From assembly GCA_013214245.1 (NCBI GenBank), contig JABSQE010000104.1, positions 1 through 20,214 of the forward strand: a stretch of DNA of 20,214 bases. The letters run 5' to 3'. A program made the position numbers and the translations under genes. Shown here piece after piece: positions 8,318-16,558 of the stretch. Under the pieces are notes generated by a model. That model did not search any database, was not told the DNA's origin, and saw only the letters and a program-made list of their open reading frames with translations. The DNA comes from Hyphomicrobiaceae bacterium. GTDB taxonomy: Bacteria > Pseudomonadota > Alphaproteobacteria > Rhizobiales > Hyphomicrobiaceae. The number at the start of each line of letters is the position of its first letter. The stretch's first letter is position 1.

Positions 8318-9433
8318 ATGACCTATAATATTATTTTATTTCCTGGTGACGGCATCGGGCCTGAGGTGATTTCCCAAGTCGAACGTATTATAAAATTTTT
8401 TAACACTCGCTTCAACAAAGCACAATTTGCTATAGAAACAGAATTGGCTGGCGGAGCAGCACTTGACGTGCACGGTGTACCAATTACTAATGCTGCTATA
8501 GATAAGGCTCAAAGAGCTGATGCGATTCTATTTGGTGCAGTGGGAGACTCCAAATGGGATGATATCAGTTTCGAGCTTCGTCCTGAAGCAGGTCTTTTAA
8601 GGCTTCGTAAAGATCTTGACCTTTTTGCAAACCTACGTCCAGCCATTTGTTATCCAGCACTGGCAACAGCATCTTCGCTACAACCCTCATTAGTCGAAGG
8701 GCTTGACATACTTATAGTACGAGAGTTAACAGGCGGCACCTATTTTAGCCAACCAAAAGAAATAGTTACATTACAAAACGGTCAAAAGCGTGCCGTAGAT
8801 ACGACTTCATACACAACATTTGAAATTAGTAGAATTGTAAAAATTGCTTTTAATCTTGCTGCTAAGCGTTATAAAAAGGTACATTCTGTTGAAAAACGTA
8901 ATGTAATGATGACGGGTGTGCTTTGGCATGAAGTGATTAGCGAGCTTCATCAAACTTACGCGGAAAACATTGAACTAAAACACATTTTAGCAGATAGTTG
9001 CGTTATGCAACTAGTGCGCCAGCCTAAACAGTTTGATGTCATTGTCTGCGATAACTTGTTTGGAGATATATTGTCTGATGCTGCTGCTATGCTGACAGGC
9101 TCAGTCGGAATGTTATCTTCTGCTTCACTTGGTACTAACATCTCTGGAATAGAGAGACCTAGGGCTTTGTACGAACCAGTACACGGTACAGCACCAGACA
9201 TAGCGAACCAGGACAAGGCTAATCCTATTGCTGCGGTGGCATCTTTTGCTATGGCTCTGCGCTACTCTTTCGGTCTTGTTAGGGAAGCTGAATTAGTTGA
9301 AAAGTCGATCTCAAATGTTCTGGATCAAGGTTATCGCACAATTGATATTATGCAAGACAAAATGTGCAAAGTTGGAACAAATGAGATGGGTCAAAAAATT
9401 GTAAAAGAACTAGAAACAATAGCTAATTATTAA
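8318..9433 (+). CDS. leuB: 3-isopropylmalate dehydrogenase
   Basis: LeuB oxidises and decarboxylates 3-isopropylmalate with NAD, the third step of leucine synthesis. The start is set at the ATG giving MTYNIILFPGDGIGPEV, the family N-terminus, for 371 residues, the usual alphaproteobacterial length. The frame stays open upstream to 8216, but that extension has no family counterpart. Visible sites are GDGIGPEV (10-17), the substrate-arginine region RPEAGLLRLRKDLDLFANLRP, and RELTGGTYF. The lysine in EKRNVMMTG and the metal-binding aspartates Asp226, Asp250 and Asp254 (in FGDILSDAA) follow. The NAD segment YEPVHGTAPDIANQDKANPIAA completes the set. The start region has only a weak purine stretch as ribosome binding site. 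leuC, leuD and asd, common neighbours, are not in the window, so the gene stands alone. Confidence 0.98.
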   Translation: MTYNIILFPGDGIGPEVISQVERIIKFFNTRFNKAQFAIETELAGGAALDVHGVPITNAAIDKAQRADAILFGAVGDSKWDDISFELRPEAGLLRLRKDLDLFANLRPAICYPALATASSLQPSLVEGLDILIVRELTGGTYFSQPKEIVTLQNGQKRAVDTTSYTTFEISRIVKIAFNLAAKRYKKVHSVEKRNVMMTGVLWHEVISELHQTYAENIELKHILADSCVMQLVRQPKQFDVIVCDNLFGDILSDAAAMLTGSVGMLSSASLGTNISGIERPRALYEPVHGTAPDIANQDKANPIAAVASFAMALRYSFGLVREAELVEKSISNVLDQGYRTIDIMQDKMCKVGTNEMGQKIVKELETIANY

Positions 9434-9565
9434 TAAACAGTAAAACACTAAAGCAAAAAGTATTACTTATATCTTGAATATAGCCTAAGCACAAATATAA
9501 TTATTGATTTAATATCAGGGCAAGAATATTTTAAGATCCTCACAACTCTAATGACTAATTAAGTG

Positions 9566-11767
9566 CTAATTCATATATTCTGAAAACCACTTCTCATGAA
9601 CCATTCTAAGCTCTTCTAATGCAATTTTCTCATTTCCTACCATAAGAGTTAATCCACAGACATGACCTATGACCCTACTTTTCACTCCAGCTTCCTCTGC
9701 TGACTTGATGATAGCATGAGAATCAACAGAGCTTATTTCAATAATATAACGAGACTGATCTTCCCCGAACCATACTCCTTGAGTGGACAAGTTACCATTA
9801 TACTCTAATAAGTTAGCACCTTTTCCTCCAGCAAGTGACATTTCAGAAATAGAGACCAGTAATCCACCATCACTGACATCATGAACTGCAAAGACTTTTT
9901 TTGAATTAATAAGCTTTCGAACAAAATCACCCGTTCTTCGTTCCTCTAAAAGATCAATTGGTGGTGGTTCGCCTGATAGACTTCCTATAATAATTTGTTG
10001 GTATAGAGATTGATTAAGGTGTCCAGTTTCTGGACCCAAAAGTAATATGACGTTTCCTTCTTCCTTAAATGCCAAATTTACCATATGGTCTATTCGTCTT
10101 AAGACACCTAGTCCTCCAACAGTTGGAGTTGGCGGTATTGCCTGATTTTCTGTTTCGTTGTAAAGAGACACATTCCCAGAAACTACTGGAAAATCGAGAG
10201 CACGACAAGCTTCTCCCATACCACTAACGCTTGAAACAATTTGGCCCATAATATCTTTCCGTTCCGGACTTCCAAAATTTAAATTGTTAGTTATAGCCAA
10301 AGGGTCTGCACCAACAGAAATAAGATTGCGCCAACACTCTGCGACAGCTTGTTTTGTACCCATATAGGGATCAGCTAAAACATAGCGTGGTGTTACATCG
10401 CAGCATGCAGCTACCGCTTTATCCCGGCCATGAACTCGCACTACGGCAGCATCTCCTCCTGGTCGAGAAAGTGTATCACCCATAACCATATGGTCATACT
10501 GCTCCCAAATCCAACGACGAGAACAGCCTTGTGGGTGACTCAGGATTAACTTAAGACTTTCAATAGTATTACTAGGTGTCGATATCGTCGAGGTTGGTAT
10601 GAACTCTGGCTTTGACGTTTCAATCCACGGACGTTTATAAAGCGGCGCTGCTTTGACAAGCATGGCTACAGGAATATCCGCGTGAACTTCACCGTTATGC
10701 TTAACAACCAAACGGTCAGAGTCAGTTGTATAACCAATGATAGCAAAGTCTAATCCCCATTTTTTAAAAATTTTCTCTGCTGAAGATTCACATCCAGGTT
10801 TGAGTACCATTAACATGCGTTCTTGGCTTTCTGATAGCATCATTTCATATGCAGTCATATCAGACTCTCGTTGTGGAACATTGTCCAGATTGAGTTCAAT
10901 ACCGACGCCACCTTTATCTGCCATTTCTGAAGTTGATGAAGTTAAACCGGCTGCTCCCATGTCTTGTATAGCAAGAATAACATCTCCTGCCATCAACTCC
11001 AGGCAAGCTTCAATTAAGAGTTTTTCGGCAAATGGATCGCCAACCTGAACAGTTGCTAGCTTTTCCTGGCTATCAAAGGAAAATTCTTTAGAGGCCATCG
11101 TTGCTCCATGTATACCGTCACGGCCTGTCTTAGAGCCAACATAGATAACTGGTAGCCCTGTTCCCTTTGCTGCAGAGTAAAATATTTTTTCAGTCTTAGC
11201 CAATCCGATACACATCACATTCACTAGAATATTGTTATTGTAAGCAGAATCGAAATCGGTCTCACCACCAACGGTTGGCACCCCAACTGAGTTTCCGTAA
11301 TTAGCAATGCCAGCAACAACACCAGAGAGTAGACGGCGTGTCTCAGGATGTTTAGGATCTCCAAAACGAAGTGCATTTAAATTAGCTATAGGCCGTGCAC
11401 CCATAGTAAATATGTCTCTCATAATGCCGCCGACACCAGTTGCAGCTCCTTGAAAGGGTTCGATATAACTTGGGTGGTTATGACTTTCCATTTTGAATAC
11501 TATACAATCACCATCACCTATATCAACAACACCAGCATTCTCGCCAGGTCCTTGTATAACGCACGAACCTTCTGTCGGCAATGTTTTCAAAAGTACACGT
11601 GATGATTTATACGAACAATGCTCCGACCACATAACTGAAAAAATACCTAGCTCAGTAATCGTGGGTTCACGATTTAACATAACTAGTAATTGATCGTATT
11701 CCTCAGGTTTCATGCCGTGAGAAGCAACAAGTTCAGGTGTAATTTTGCAATCTAGAATATTTATCAT
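9566..11767 (-). CDS. purL: Phosphoribosylformylglycinamidine synthase, large subunit (small PurL type)
   Basis: The ATP-using catalytic subunit of FGAM synthase, step four of de novo purine synthesis. It works with PurQ (glutaminase) and PurS in a complex, and both genes lie directly upstream. At 733 residues it is the short PurL type that needs PurS, not the 1300-residue fused form. Conserved features are WSEHCSYKSS with His50, the nucleotide loop MESHNHPSYIEPFQGAATGVGG, and IQDMGAAGLTSSTSEMA. In the second half-domain are GGDAAVVRVHG, NNLNFGSPERKDIMGQ and AVHDVSDGGLLVSISEM. The frame is intact. The start ATG has GAGAG about 8 nt upstream and lies 32 bp after purQ. The gene converges on leuB with 132 bp between the stops; bolA and grxD, which often follow purL in alphaproteobacteria, are missing there. 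Confidence 0.98.
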   Translation of the reverse strand: MINILDCKITPELVASHGMKPEEYDQLLVMLNREPTITELGIFSVMWSEHCSYKSSRVLLKTLPTEGSCVIQGPGENAGVVDIGDGDCIVFKMESHNHPSYIEPFQGAATGVGGIMRDIFTMGARPIANLNALRFGDPKHPETRRLLSGVVAGIANYGNSVGVPTVGGETDFDSAYNNNILVNVMCIGLAKTEKIFYSAAKGTGLPVIYVGSKTGRDGIHGATMASKEFSFDSQEKLATVQVGDPFAEKLLIEACLELMAGDVILAIQDMGAAGLTSSTSEMADKGGVGIELNLDNVPQRESDMTAYEMMLSESQERMLMVLKPGCESSAEKIFKKWGLDFAIIGYTTDSDRLVVKHNGEVHADIPVAMLVKAAPLYKRPWIETSKPEFIPTSTISTPSNTIESLKLILSHPQGCSRRWIWEQYDHMVMGDTLSRPGGDAAVVRVHGRDKAVAACCDVTPRYVLADPYMGTKQAVAECWRNLISVGADPLAITNNLNFGSPERKDIMGQIVSSVSGMGEACRALDFPVVSGNVSLYNETENQAIPPTPTVGGLGVLRRIDHMVNLAFKEEGNVILLLGPETGHLNQSLYQQIIIGSLSGEPPPIDLLEERRTGDFVRKLINSKKVFAVHDVSDGGLLVSISEMSLAGGKGANLLEYNGNLSTQGVWFGEDQSRYIIEISSVDSHAIIKSAEEAGVKSRVIGHVCGLTLMVGNEKIALEELRMVHEKWFSEYMN

Positions 11768-11799
11768 AACTAAGCTCTCAAATCTTACTAAGAGATAGT

Positions 11800-12492
11800 T
11801 TAGACAGTAAGTGCGCTCTTAAGACTTTTAAAAAAAAGTTTCCCATCTGTATTGCCAAGTACCATTTCACAGGCTCTCTCCGGATGAGGCATCATACCAA
11901 CGACCCTGCCGTTTGAACTACAGATTCCTGCTATATTTCGTTGAGCTCCATTAGGATTAGCTAGAGAAGTGATAGCACCAGCTTCATCGCTATAACGAAG
12001 CACTACTAAGCCTTCACCCTCTAGCCGGTTTAAAGTATCTTGCATGGCAAAAAAGTTGCCGTCGTGATGTGCGACTGGAATGCTTATAACATCACCTTTT
12101 TCAAAGGAACCTGTAAAAGGCGTATCTGTATTTTCGACTTTTAGATAGACATCTCTGCACACGAATAACATTCTCGAATTACGCATTAAACTACCTGGCA
12201 ACAAACCTAATTCACATAAGATTTGGAACCCATTGCAAACGCCAAGAACGGGAACACCACTTTTTGCCTTTTCGACCACGCATCGCATTATTGGTGTCCG
12301 CGCGGCTATAGCTCCACAACGTAAGTAATCACCAAAAGAAAAGCCCCCTGGTAAGATGATAGCATCACATTTCGGAACCTCAGAATCACCGTGCCACACC
12401 ATAGTTACTTTAAATCCTGCGGTTTTTTGTAAAGCCAATTTGATGTCTCTATCACAATTTGACCCAGGAAATATAATAACACATACGTTCAT
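11800..12492 (-). CDS. purQ: Phosphoribosylformylglycinamidine synthase, glutaminase subunit
   Basis: PurQ releases ammonia from glutamine and channels it to PurL. It is a class I glutamine amidotransferase of 230 residues. The triad is visible: the nucleophile Cys86 in VLGVCNGFQIL, and His203 and Glu205 in MMPHPERACE. The N-terminus MNVCVIIFPGSNCDRD and the ILPGGFSFGDYLRCGAIA oxyanion region are typical. The ATG follows the purS stop codon directly (TGA then ATG), which suggests translational coupling within one purS-purQ-purL transcript. The frame is complete. Confidence 0.98.
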   Translation of the reverse strand: MNVCVIIFPGSNCDRDIKLALQKTAGFKVTMVWHGDSEVPKCDAIILPGGFSFGDYLRCGAIAARTPIMRCVVEKAKSGVPVLGVCNGFQILCELGLLPGSLMRNSRMLFVCRDVYLKVENTDTPFTGSFEKGDVISIPVAHHDGNFFAMQDTLNRLEGEGLVVLRYSDEAGAITSLANPNGAQRNIAGICSSNGRVVGMMPHPERACEMVLGNTDGKLFFKSLKSALTV

Positions 12493-12735
12493 TCAGTCTA
12501 CCAACTCATAAGAATAAGTTTCTACTACTGGATTAGCAAGAAGTTGTTGACACATTCTTTCAACCACCTTGCTGGCCATTAATTCAAGTGAGTCATCTAT
12601 ATCAACCTCAAAGTATTTACCCTGACGCACTTCACTAATCTCGGAAAAGCCAAGCTGGTGCAGCGCTTTCTTTATCGCTCTACCCTGAGGATCTAGCACA
12701 TCTTTTTTTAGACTTATTTTTATTTGTGCTCTCAT
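12493..12735 (-). CDS. purS: Phosphoribosylformylglycinamidine synthase, PurS subunit
   Basis: A small structural subunit that bridges PurL and PurQ and helps ammonia transfer. The 80-residue product MRAQIKISLKKDVLDPQGRA with the later motif VRQGKYFEVDID is typical. Two ATGs lie two codons apart (12741 and 12735). AGGTGA (12742-12747 on this strand) abuts the first but is 6 nt from the second, and family members begin with the equivalent of MRAQI, so 12735 is chosen. The gene is separated from purC by about 290 bp, whereas these genes are usually nearly contiguous in relatives. Confidence 0.96.
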   Translation of the reverse strand: MRAQIKISLKKDVLDPQGRAIKKALHQLGFSEISEVRQGKYFEVDIDDSLELMASKVVERMCQQLLANPVVETYSYELVD

Positions 12736-12741
12736 AAGCAT

Positions 12742-12747
12742 TCACCT
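12742..12747 (-). promoter_or_regulatory. Ribosome binding site that fixes the purS start
   Basis: AGGTGA on the minus strand, 6 nt before the ATG at 12735. It is too close to serve the ATG at 12741. Confidence 0.6.
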
Positions 12748-12920
12748 GTTATTTCTTCCAAACCAACACTCTATAAATCAGTAAAATTAAAGCCAAAACT
12801 AATTAAACGCACAACAAGCTGTATATACATTAAGTTTTTTAATTATGGAAGTCAGACCTCTCCTCAGATTCTTAAATTCCGAAAACTAATTAATGGCCTT
12901 TTTTCCATATATTTAACTAT

Positions 12921-12949
12921 GTAGTTTATAAAATTTTATCATAAACTAC
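12921..12949. repeat. Inverted repeat in the purC-purS gap
   Basis: Perfect 9-bp arms GTAGTTTAT (12921-12929) and ATAAACTAC (12941-12949) flank an 11-nt AT-only-plus-C loop. The inner 12 bases (12928-12939) are themselves a palindrome. No T-run follows on either strand, so a classic intrinsic terminator is unlikely. It could be a weak RNA hairpin between purC and purS, or a chance product of AT-rich DNA. A second, shorter palindrome (GTTTTGAA-G-TTCAAAAC, 13013-13029) touches the purC stop codon. The rest of the gap 12736-13028 shows no gene. Confidence 0.45.
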
Positions 12950-13028
12950 TCTGTATAAAAAACAAATGTGTGTATATCTCGCAGATAAGAAAATTTTAAT
13001 TACAAACGCATTGTTTTGAAGTTCAAAA

Positions 13029-13817
13029 CTAGTCATAGCTATTATTGGCATTTGATGAAACTAATATAGGAACAGTACCATGGGGAGGTCGAACCTCCAC
13101 TAATACGCCTAGCCTGCGCGCAACTTCCTGATAGGCCTCTAAAACACCGCCAAGATCACAGCGAAATCTATCTTTATCCATTTTGTTGTTAGTCTCAGCA
13201 TCCCAAAGCCGACAATTATCTGGGCTAATTTCATCAGCTAATATTATTCTTAACTGATCATTCTCCCAGACTTTACCAAATTCTAGTTTAAAGTCTATCA
13301 GACGAATGCCTTGCCCTACAAATAAGCCTGACAAAAAGTCATTGATCCGCAGCGCGGACTGCATGATCTCATCTAACTCAATAGGATTAGACCAACCGAA
13401 CGCTGTGATGTGCTCTTCAGTAACTAGAGGATCAGCTAGTTCATCACTTTTATAATAGAACTCAAGAATTGAACGTGAAAGCTGAGCGCCCTCTTCAAGA
13501 CCAAGACGCTTACAAAGTGAGCCGGCTGCTACGTTCCTCACCACAACCTCTATTGGAATAATTTCAACTTCCCGTATAAGTTGCTCTCTCATGTTCAGGC
13601 ACCGAATGAAATGAGTAGGAATATTCATCTCACTAAGTCGTTTAAATACATATTCAGAAATACGATTATTAATAACACCCTTGCCTTCAATTTGGTCGTG
13701 CTTTTTATTATTAAATGCAGTGGCGTCATCTTTAAAGTGCTGTACCAGCGTGCCTGGCTCAGGCCCTTCATATAAGATCTTAGCTTTGCCTTCGTAAACG
13801 CGGCGTCGCCTATTCAT
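13029..13817 (-). CDS. purC: Phosphoribosylaminoimidazole-succinocarboxamide (SAICAR) synthase
   Basis: PurC joins aspartate to CAIR with ATP, a later step of de novo purine synthesis. The 262-residue frame is complete and close to the usual size of about 255. The landmarks are RRRVYEGKAKILYE at the N-terminus (ATP-binding loop), FKDDATAFNN, GKGVINNRIS, PIEVVVRNVAAGSL, and DEISPDNCRLWD (the SPDxxRxWD signature). The ATG has GAAGGA (minus strand, 13826-13831) at 8-nt spacing. A 7-bp inverted repeat sits just upstream (13834-13861). Gene order purC-purS-purQ-purL is the normal alphaproteobacterial one, but the purC-purS gap is unusually long. purB and the DUF1476 gene that often precede purC are absent. 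Confidence 0.97.
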   Translation of the reverse strand: MNRRRRVYEGKAKILYEGPEPGTLVQHFKDDATAFNNKKHDQIEGKGVINNRISEYVFKRLSEMNIPTHFIRCLNMREQLIREVEIIPIEVVVRNVAAGSLCKRLGLEEGAQLSRSILEFYYKSDELADPLVTEEHITAFGWSNPIELDEIMQSALRINDFLSGLFVGQGIRLIDFKLEFGKVWENDQLRIILADEISPDNCRLWDAETNNKMDKDRFRCDLGGVLEAYQEVARRLGVLVEVRPPHGTVPILVSSNANNSYD

Positions 13818-13833
13818 GTTATAAATCCTTCAA

Positions 13834-13861
13834 ATAGTGATAAAAATTCTAAATTCACTAT
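13834..13861 (-). promoter_or_regulatory. Inverted repeat in the purC leader, possible operator or hairpin
   Basis: Arms ATAGTGA (13834-13840) and TCACTAT (13855-13861) are perfect 7-bp complements around a 14-nt AT-rich spacer. They end 17 bp upstream of the purC ATG and just before its ribosome binding site. The position would suit a repressor operator or a leader hairpin affecting purC. No protein or family is identified, and chance is possible in sequence this AT-rich. Confidence 0.3.
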
Positions 13862-14590
13862 CAAAAATAGTAGCAATCCTAATGCGGGATGCTGGCTGTA
13901 TTCACTGCATAATTTACATCGCTTCTCTAAGACATATTTTTTGAAAGCTCTAATCTTATAGAAATTTATGATCTGACTCAGACTAAAGTTCTAATTATCA
14001 CGTTTATCACGATGAGCTAAGAGTGTAAGTTCAAGAATGACAAAAAGCTCACGCCGTAATGTTTTGGATAAAAAACATATTTTGCTTTATAAACAAAACA
14101 TCAAATATCAGTTGTCAACCCAAACTTTCTCTGCTGGACTTTAATAGATTATCTTGAAATCGAAATTTAATCTTCAAAAGACAACGATCTGTGAGGTTTC
14201 AATTCGTTTTTTTTTAAATATTCATAGCTAATTTCTGGATTATAAATTATGGCCTTTAGTTGTTGTTATTACTATGAAACCTTGGGAAGGTACGCCCAAC
14301 TAATTTCGGACAGTTTTTAATAAAGGAAGATAAATAGTATATATCTACAAATTCAACTTTTCTTAATAATTATAAAGAATTCAGCATCCCTTTTGGTAAT
14401 AATACAAAATATTACAATTAAATTGTTAAGGTGTAATAATAATACTTAAAATGATCTAGCCCCTAAGTATCAAGCACTTTTTAGTCTAATTTTAGAGTTA
14501 CCTCAAATACTATAAGACCCTTGCTTTATTAGTACTAACATTCATTACAAAGTCTTAATCACTAATATTGAAAAGTTAAGCTCTGTAAGC

Positions 14591-14665
14591 CGTATTACGA
14601 ATGGCCACGTTCGCGGCAGTCACTTACATATTCCAAAACTGAGATTAAACTTAATGTCCATCTAA
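14591..14665 (+). pseudogene. Possible N-terminal remnant of rsmD (16S rRNA m2G966 methyltransferase)
   Basis: This frame reads RITNGHVRGSHLHIPKLR and stops soon after. RsmD proteins begin with R-I-x-x-G-x-x-R-G-x-x-L-x-x-P, and all seven of these positions match at exact spacing. The patch is clearly richer in G+C than the spacer around it, as expected for former coding sequence. No start codon is present in frame and no later RsmD motif (such as the REALFN helix or the methyltransferase DLFAGSG loop) can be read cleanly, so whatever was here is dead. The match was found by eye, after the fact, and could be chance. Confidence 0.38.
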
Positions 14666-14815
14666 GTTGCTTGCTTAGGTCTCAAAGATAGTCCCTGATT
14701 ATCGTTATAATATGAGCTTTAAATCTATAAACTTCTGGTTGAGAGTAATATTTGCATGGCTAATATATCACATTATCTATAGCTTATAGAGCCCAAGAAT
14801 GGCAGAGCTCATAGC

Positions 14816-15415
14816 TCACGAACCCACCAGCGGAACGCCTACAACCCACACATGACCATAAAATATCACAAAAGCATACGCAACTAAACCTGTAACCACT
14901 ACTGTTAAATCTGAACCAAGTCCTGTAATTTGCAAACTACCAGATGTAGCTACATGTTGTTCCGAGATTAAACGTTTTTTTAGCGAAAGCCTGACAGCTA
15001 CTGCGAAAAAAAGAAAAGAACAAAACAAGATTATAGAAACTAGATCTCCGTTAACGCATAGATGTAAAGTTGCCCAAATCTTCACGGCAGCAAGCATGGG
15101 ATGCGGAAATATATGCGATATACGACTTGGAATATACGCAGCAGAAAGAAAAACAAATGCTGGAATCATTAGGACGAAGACGACGTGTTTCATCCAAATC
15201 GGCGAAACCCAAAAGACCTTGTTAAAGGAAACGTTAGCTCTTAATTCACCGTAGCCAAAAATCATTATAGCAAGACCAATTATCGATATTAGCGAAAATA
15301 CTATGATGTAGATTCTTAATCCGACTTCGTTAATTATTGCTCTTCTTCTGGACCTAAAAAGAGAAAAAGTATGAGCAAAGAAAAATATCGCAAGACCTAC
15401 AAAAAAATTGTGCAT
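14816..15415 (-). CDS. NnrU family integral membrane protein
   Basis: A 199-residue membrane protein with about five hydrophobic segments: near residues 3-19, 30-52, 75-97, 108-143 (probably two) and 173-195. The motif HPMLAAVKIWATLHLCVNGDL followed by FCSFLFFAVAVRLSLKK is the hallmark of the NnrU family (PF07298). That family includes the alphaproteobacterial NnrU linked to nitrite/nitric oxide reduction and the plant 15-cis-zeta-carotene isomerase Z-ISO. Its role here cannot be told: no denitrification or carotenoid gene is nearby. The start ATG fits the family N-terminus. The frame is intact although it is flanked by about 1 kb of non-coding sequence on each side, which suggests selection keeps it. 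Confidence 0.85.
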   Translation of the reverse strand: MHNFFVGLAIFFFAHTFSLFRSRRRAIINEVGLRIYIIVFSLISIIGLAIMIFGYGELRANVSFNKVFWVSPIWMKHVVFVLMIPAFVFLSAAYIPSRISHIFPHPMLAAVKIWATLHLCVNGDLVSIILFCSFLFFAVAVRLSLKKRLISEQHVATSGSLQITGLGSDLTVVVTGLVAYAFVIFYGHVWVVGVPLVGS

Positions 15416-16558
15416 ATTTTATCTCACGCTTAAATTTTAAACCTGATAGATATCCGAACATTTGTGTTTACGTGCTTAACTCGAGTTATACAAATACAAC
15501 CTTCCAAAAAAGGTAGATGAGATTAAATCACTGAGTACAGAGATAGATATATATGCTCATGAGAATTTAAAATGTACATGTTATAAACCTGACTAGTATA
15601 TTAGGTCATACTAAATGTTGGTTGATGTGCATTGTTGCGTATACTTATTTAAGCCAATTTTTGCAGAATTAGAAATCAATACGAATTTAAGAAAAGATAT
15701 TTAGGTTCGTTTTAATCATTCGGAGAAACGCGTAAATGGTAATATTTTACAAGGGATATTATTCCTTAATATTTTAACAGTTAGAAAAACATCTACAACA
15801 AATACAATAAATGTAAATTGTTCTAATTTTTTATCAGCATAATGGCGCTCTCACTAAGCTTTAACAAGCAGGGTGCAAGCAAAACGATAACTGTAGTATA
15901 AATACCGCATACACATTACATGCAACACATAAATTTGTACGAAAGCTTTCTTACTTGTTAGTTTTCCCATATACTTAGAACATAACTTAAAATTTAAAAT
16001 GAAAAATACCTTTCTAGCAGACTATAAAAAAAAAACACAAGCTTTAATGGCTCAAAATTTATCTTTCCACATCATTAAGCATAATTAAGTGATACTAAGA
16101 GCTCTTTATTTTGATTAAATAACTACAACATCCTTTTAAATCCGTTTAGAAATCAAGTAAGAAACTCAGAGATGCTACTTATTAACTAATCCTAATTAGG
16201 TGTCGAAAATGTTTTGTTTAGCGTCGCAATTAGTAGTCAATAATTGTAGATACAATTAAAGAGTTGCATAAAGATCTCTTATCCGTTATGGTTATGGAAA
16301 AAAAGTCTGAGAAAATGGATTAGTAAGCCAAAAAAATTTTAATTGAAATTAACTAAAGAGAAGGTTGCTAACTCCTTATCAAACTCACTAAAGCTAGTGT
16401 TTGTAAGCGCATTAAGTCGAATGCCCTTACCAAGAAAATCGCATTAGTATTACTAAAACTACAATAAATAAAGCTTTACCTGACTTTAAACATATCGATT
16501 TAAATAAAAAAAACCACCTGTACATGCTACAATGTAGTAACTTTTGAGACTTTTTTTT
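15416..16558. other. 1.1 kb spacer between the divergent nnrU-family gene and epmA
   Basis: This is the longest stretch without an intact gene. It should hold the promoters for both divergent genes. TACAAT at 16528-16533 is a possible -10 box for epmA, but no convincing -35 box accompanies it. A possible tatD remnant lies at 15615-15704. Two short plus-strand open stretches have coding-like text but no assignable family: 16237-16323 (IVDTIKELHKDLLSVMVMEK region) and about 16343-16438 (LKLTKEKVANSLSNSLKL region). No RNA gene or large repeat is visible. Confidence 0.65.
15615..15704 (+). pseudogene. Possible N-terminal remnant of a TatD-family DNase gene
   Basis: The ATG at 15615 opens MLVDVHCCVYLFKPIFAELE and the frame stops after 29 codons. 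TatD-family metal-dependent DNases begin MLVDSHCHLDF followed by a short FAEEL-like stretch. Here the first seven residues match except one, and FAELE follows with a two-residue offset. The second metal histidine of the HxH motif is replaced by Cys and the frame is broken, so any product would be inactive. No later TatD motif could be read downstream. Chance resemblance cannot be excluded. Confidence 0.33.

Larger units (their letters stand above)
13818..14815. other. One-kilobase spacer between nnrU-family gene and purC
   Basis: No intact gene is seen. The contents are the purC leader repeat (13834-13861), a possible rsmD remnant on the plus strand (14591-14665), and one unassigned 31-codon open stretch on the minus strand (13991-14086). 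That stretch has a coding-like composition: its end reads TLRRELFVILELTLLAHRDK, closed by a stop. The middle part (about 14100-14580) is very AT-rich with frequent stops in all frames. No tRNA-like or other RNA signature was found. Confidence 0.65.

Noticed and set aside
14249..14320. 23-codon ORF starting MAFSCCYYYETLGRYAQL
   Set aside because: Too short, no SD, and no family recognised.
15840..15921. Hydrophobic minus-strand stretch (TVIVLLAPCLLKLSES) loosely like SecG
   Set aside because: It matches only if several residues are assumed deleted; hydrophobic text is common in AT-rich noise.
15999..16088. 29-codon ORF MKNTFLADYKKK...
   Set aside because: No ribosome binding site, low-complexity lysine run, and length expected by chance in AT-rich sequence.
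16191..16200. Palindrome CCTAATTAGG as an operator
   Set aside because: A 10-bp palindrome is expected by chance in this much AT-rich sequence, and it lies far (over 350 bp) from any start codon.
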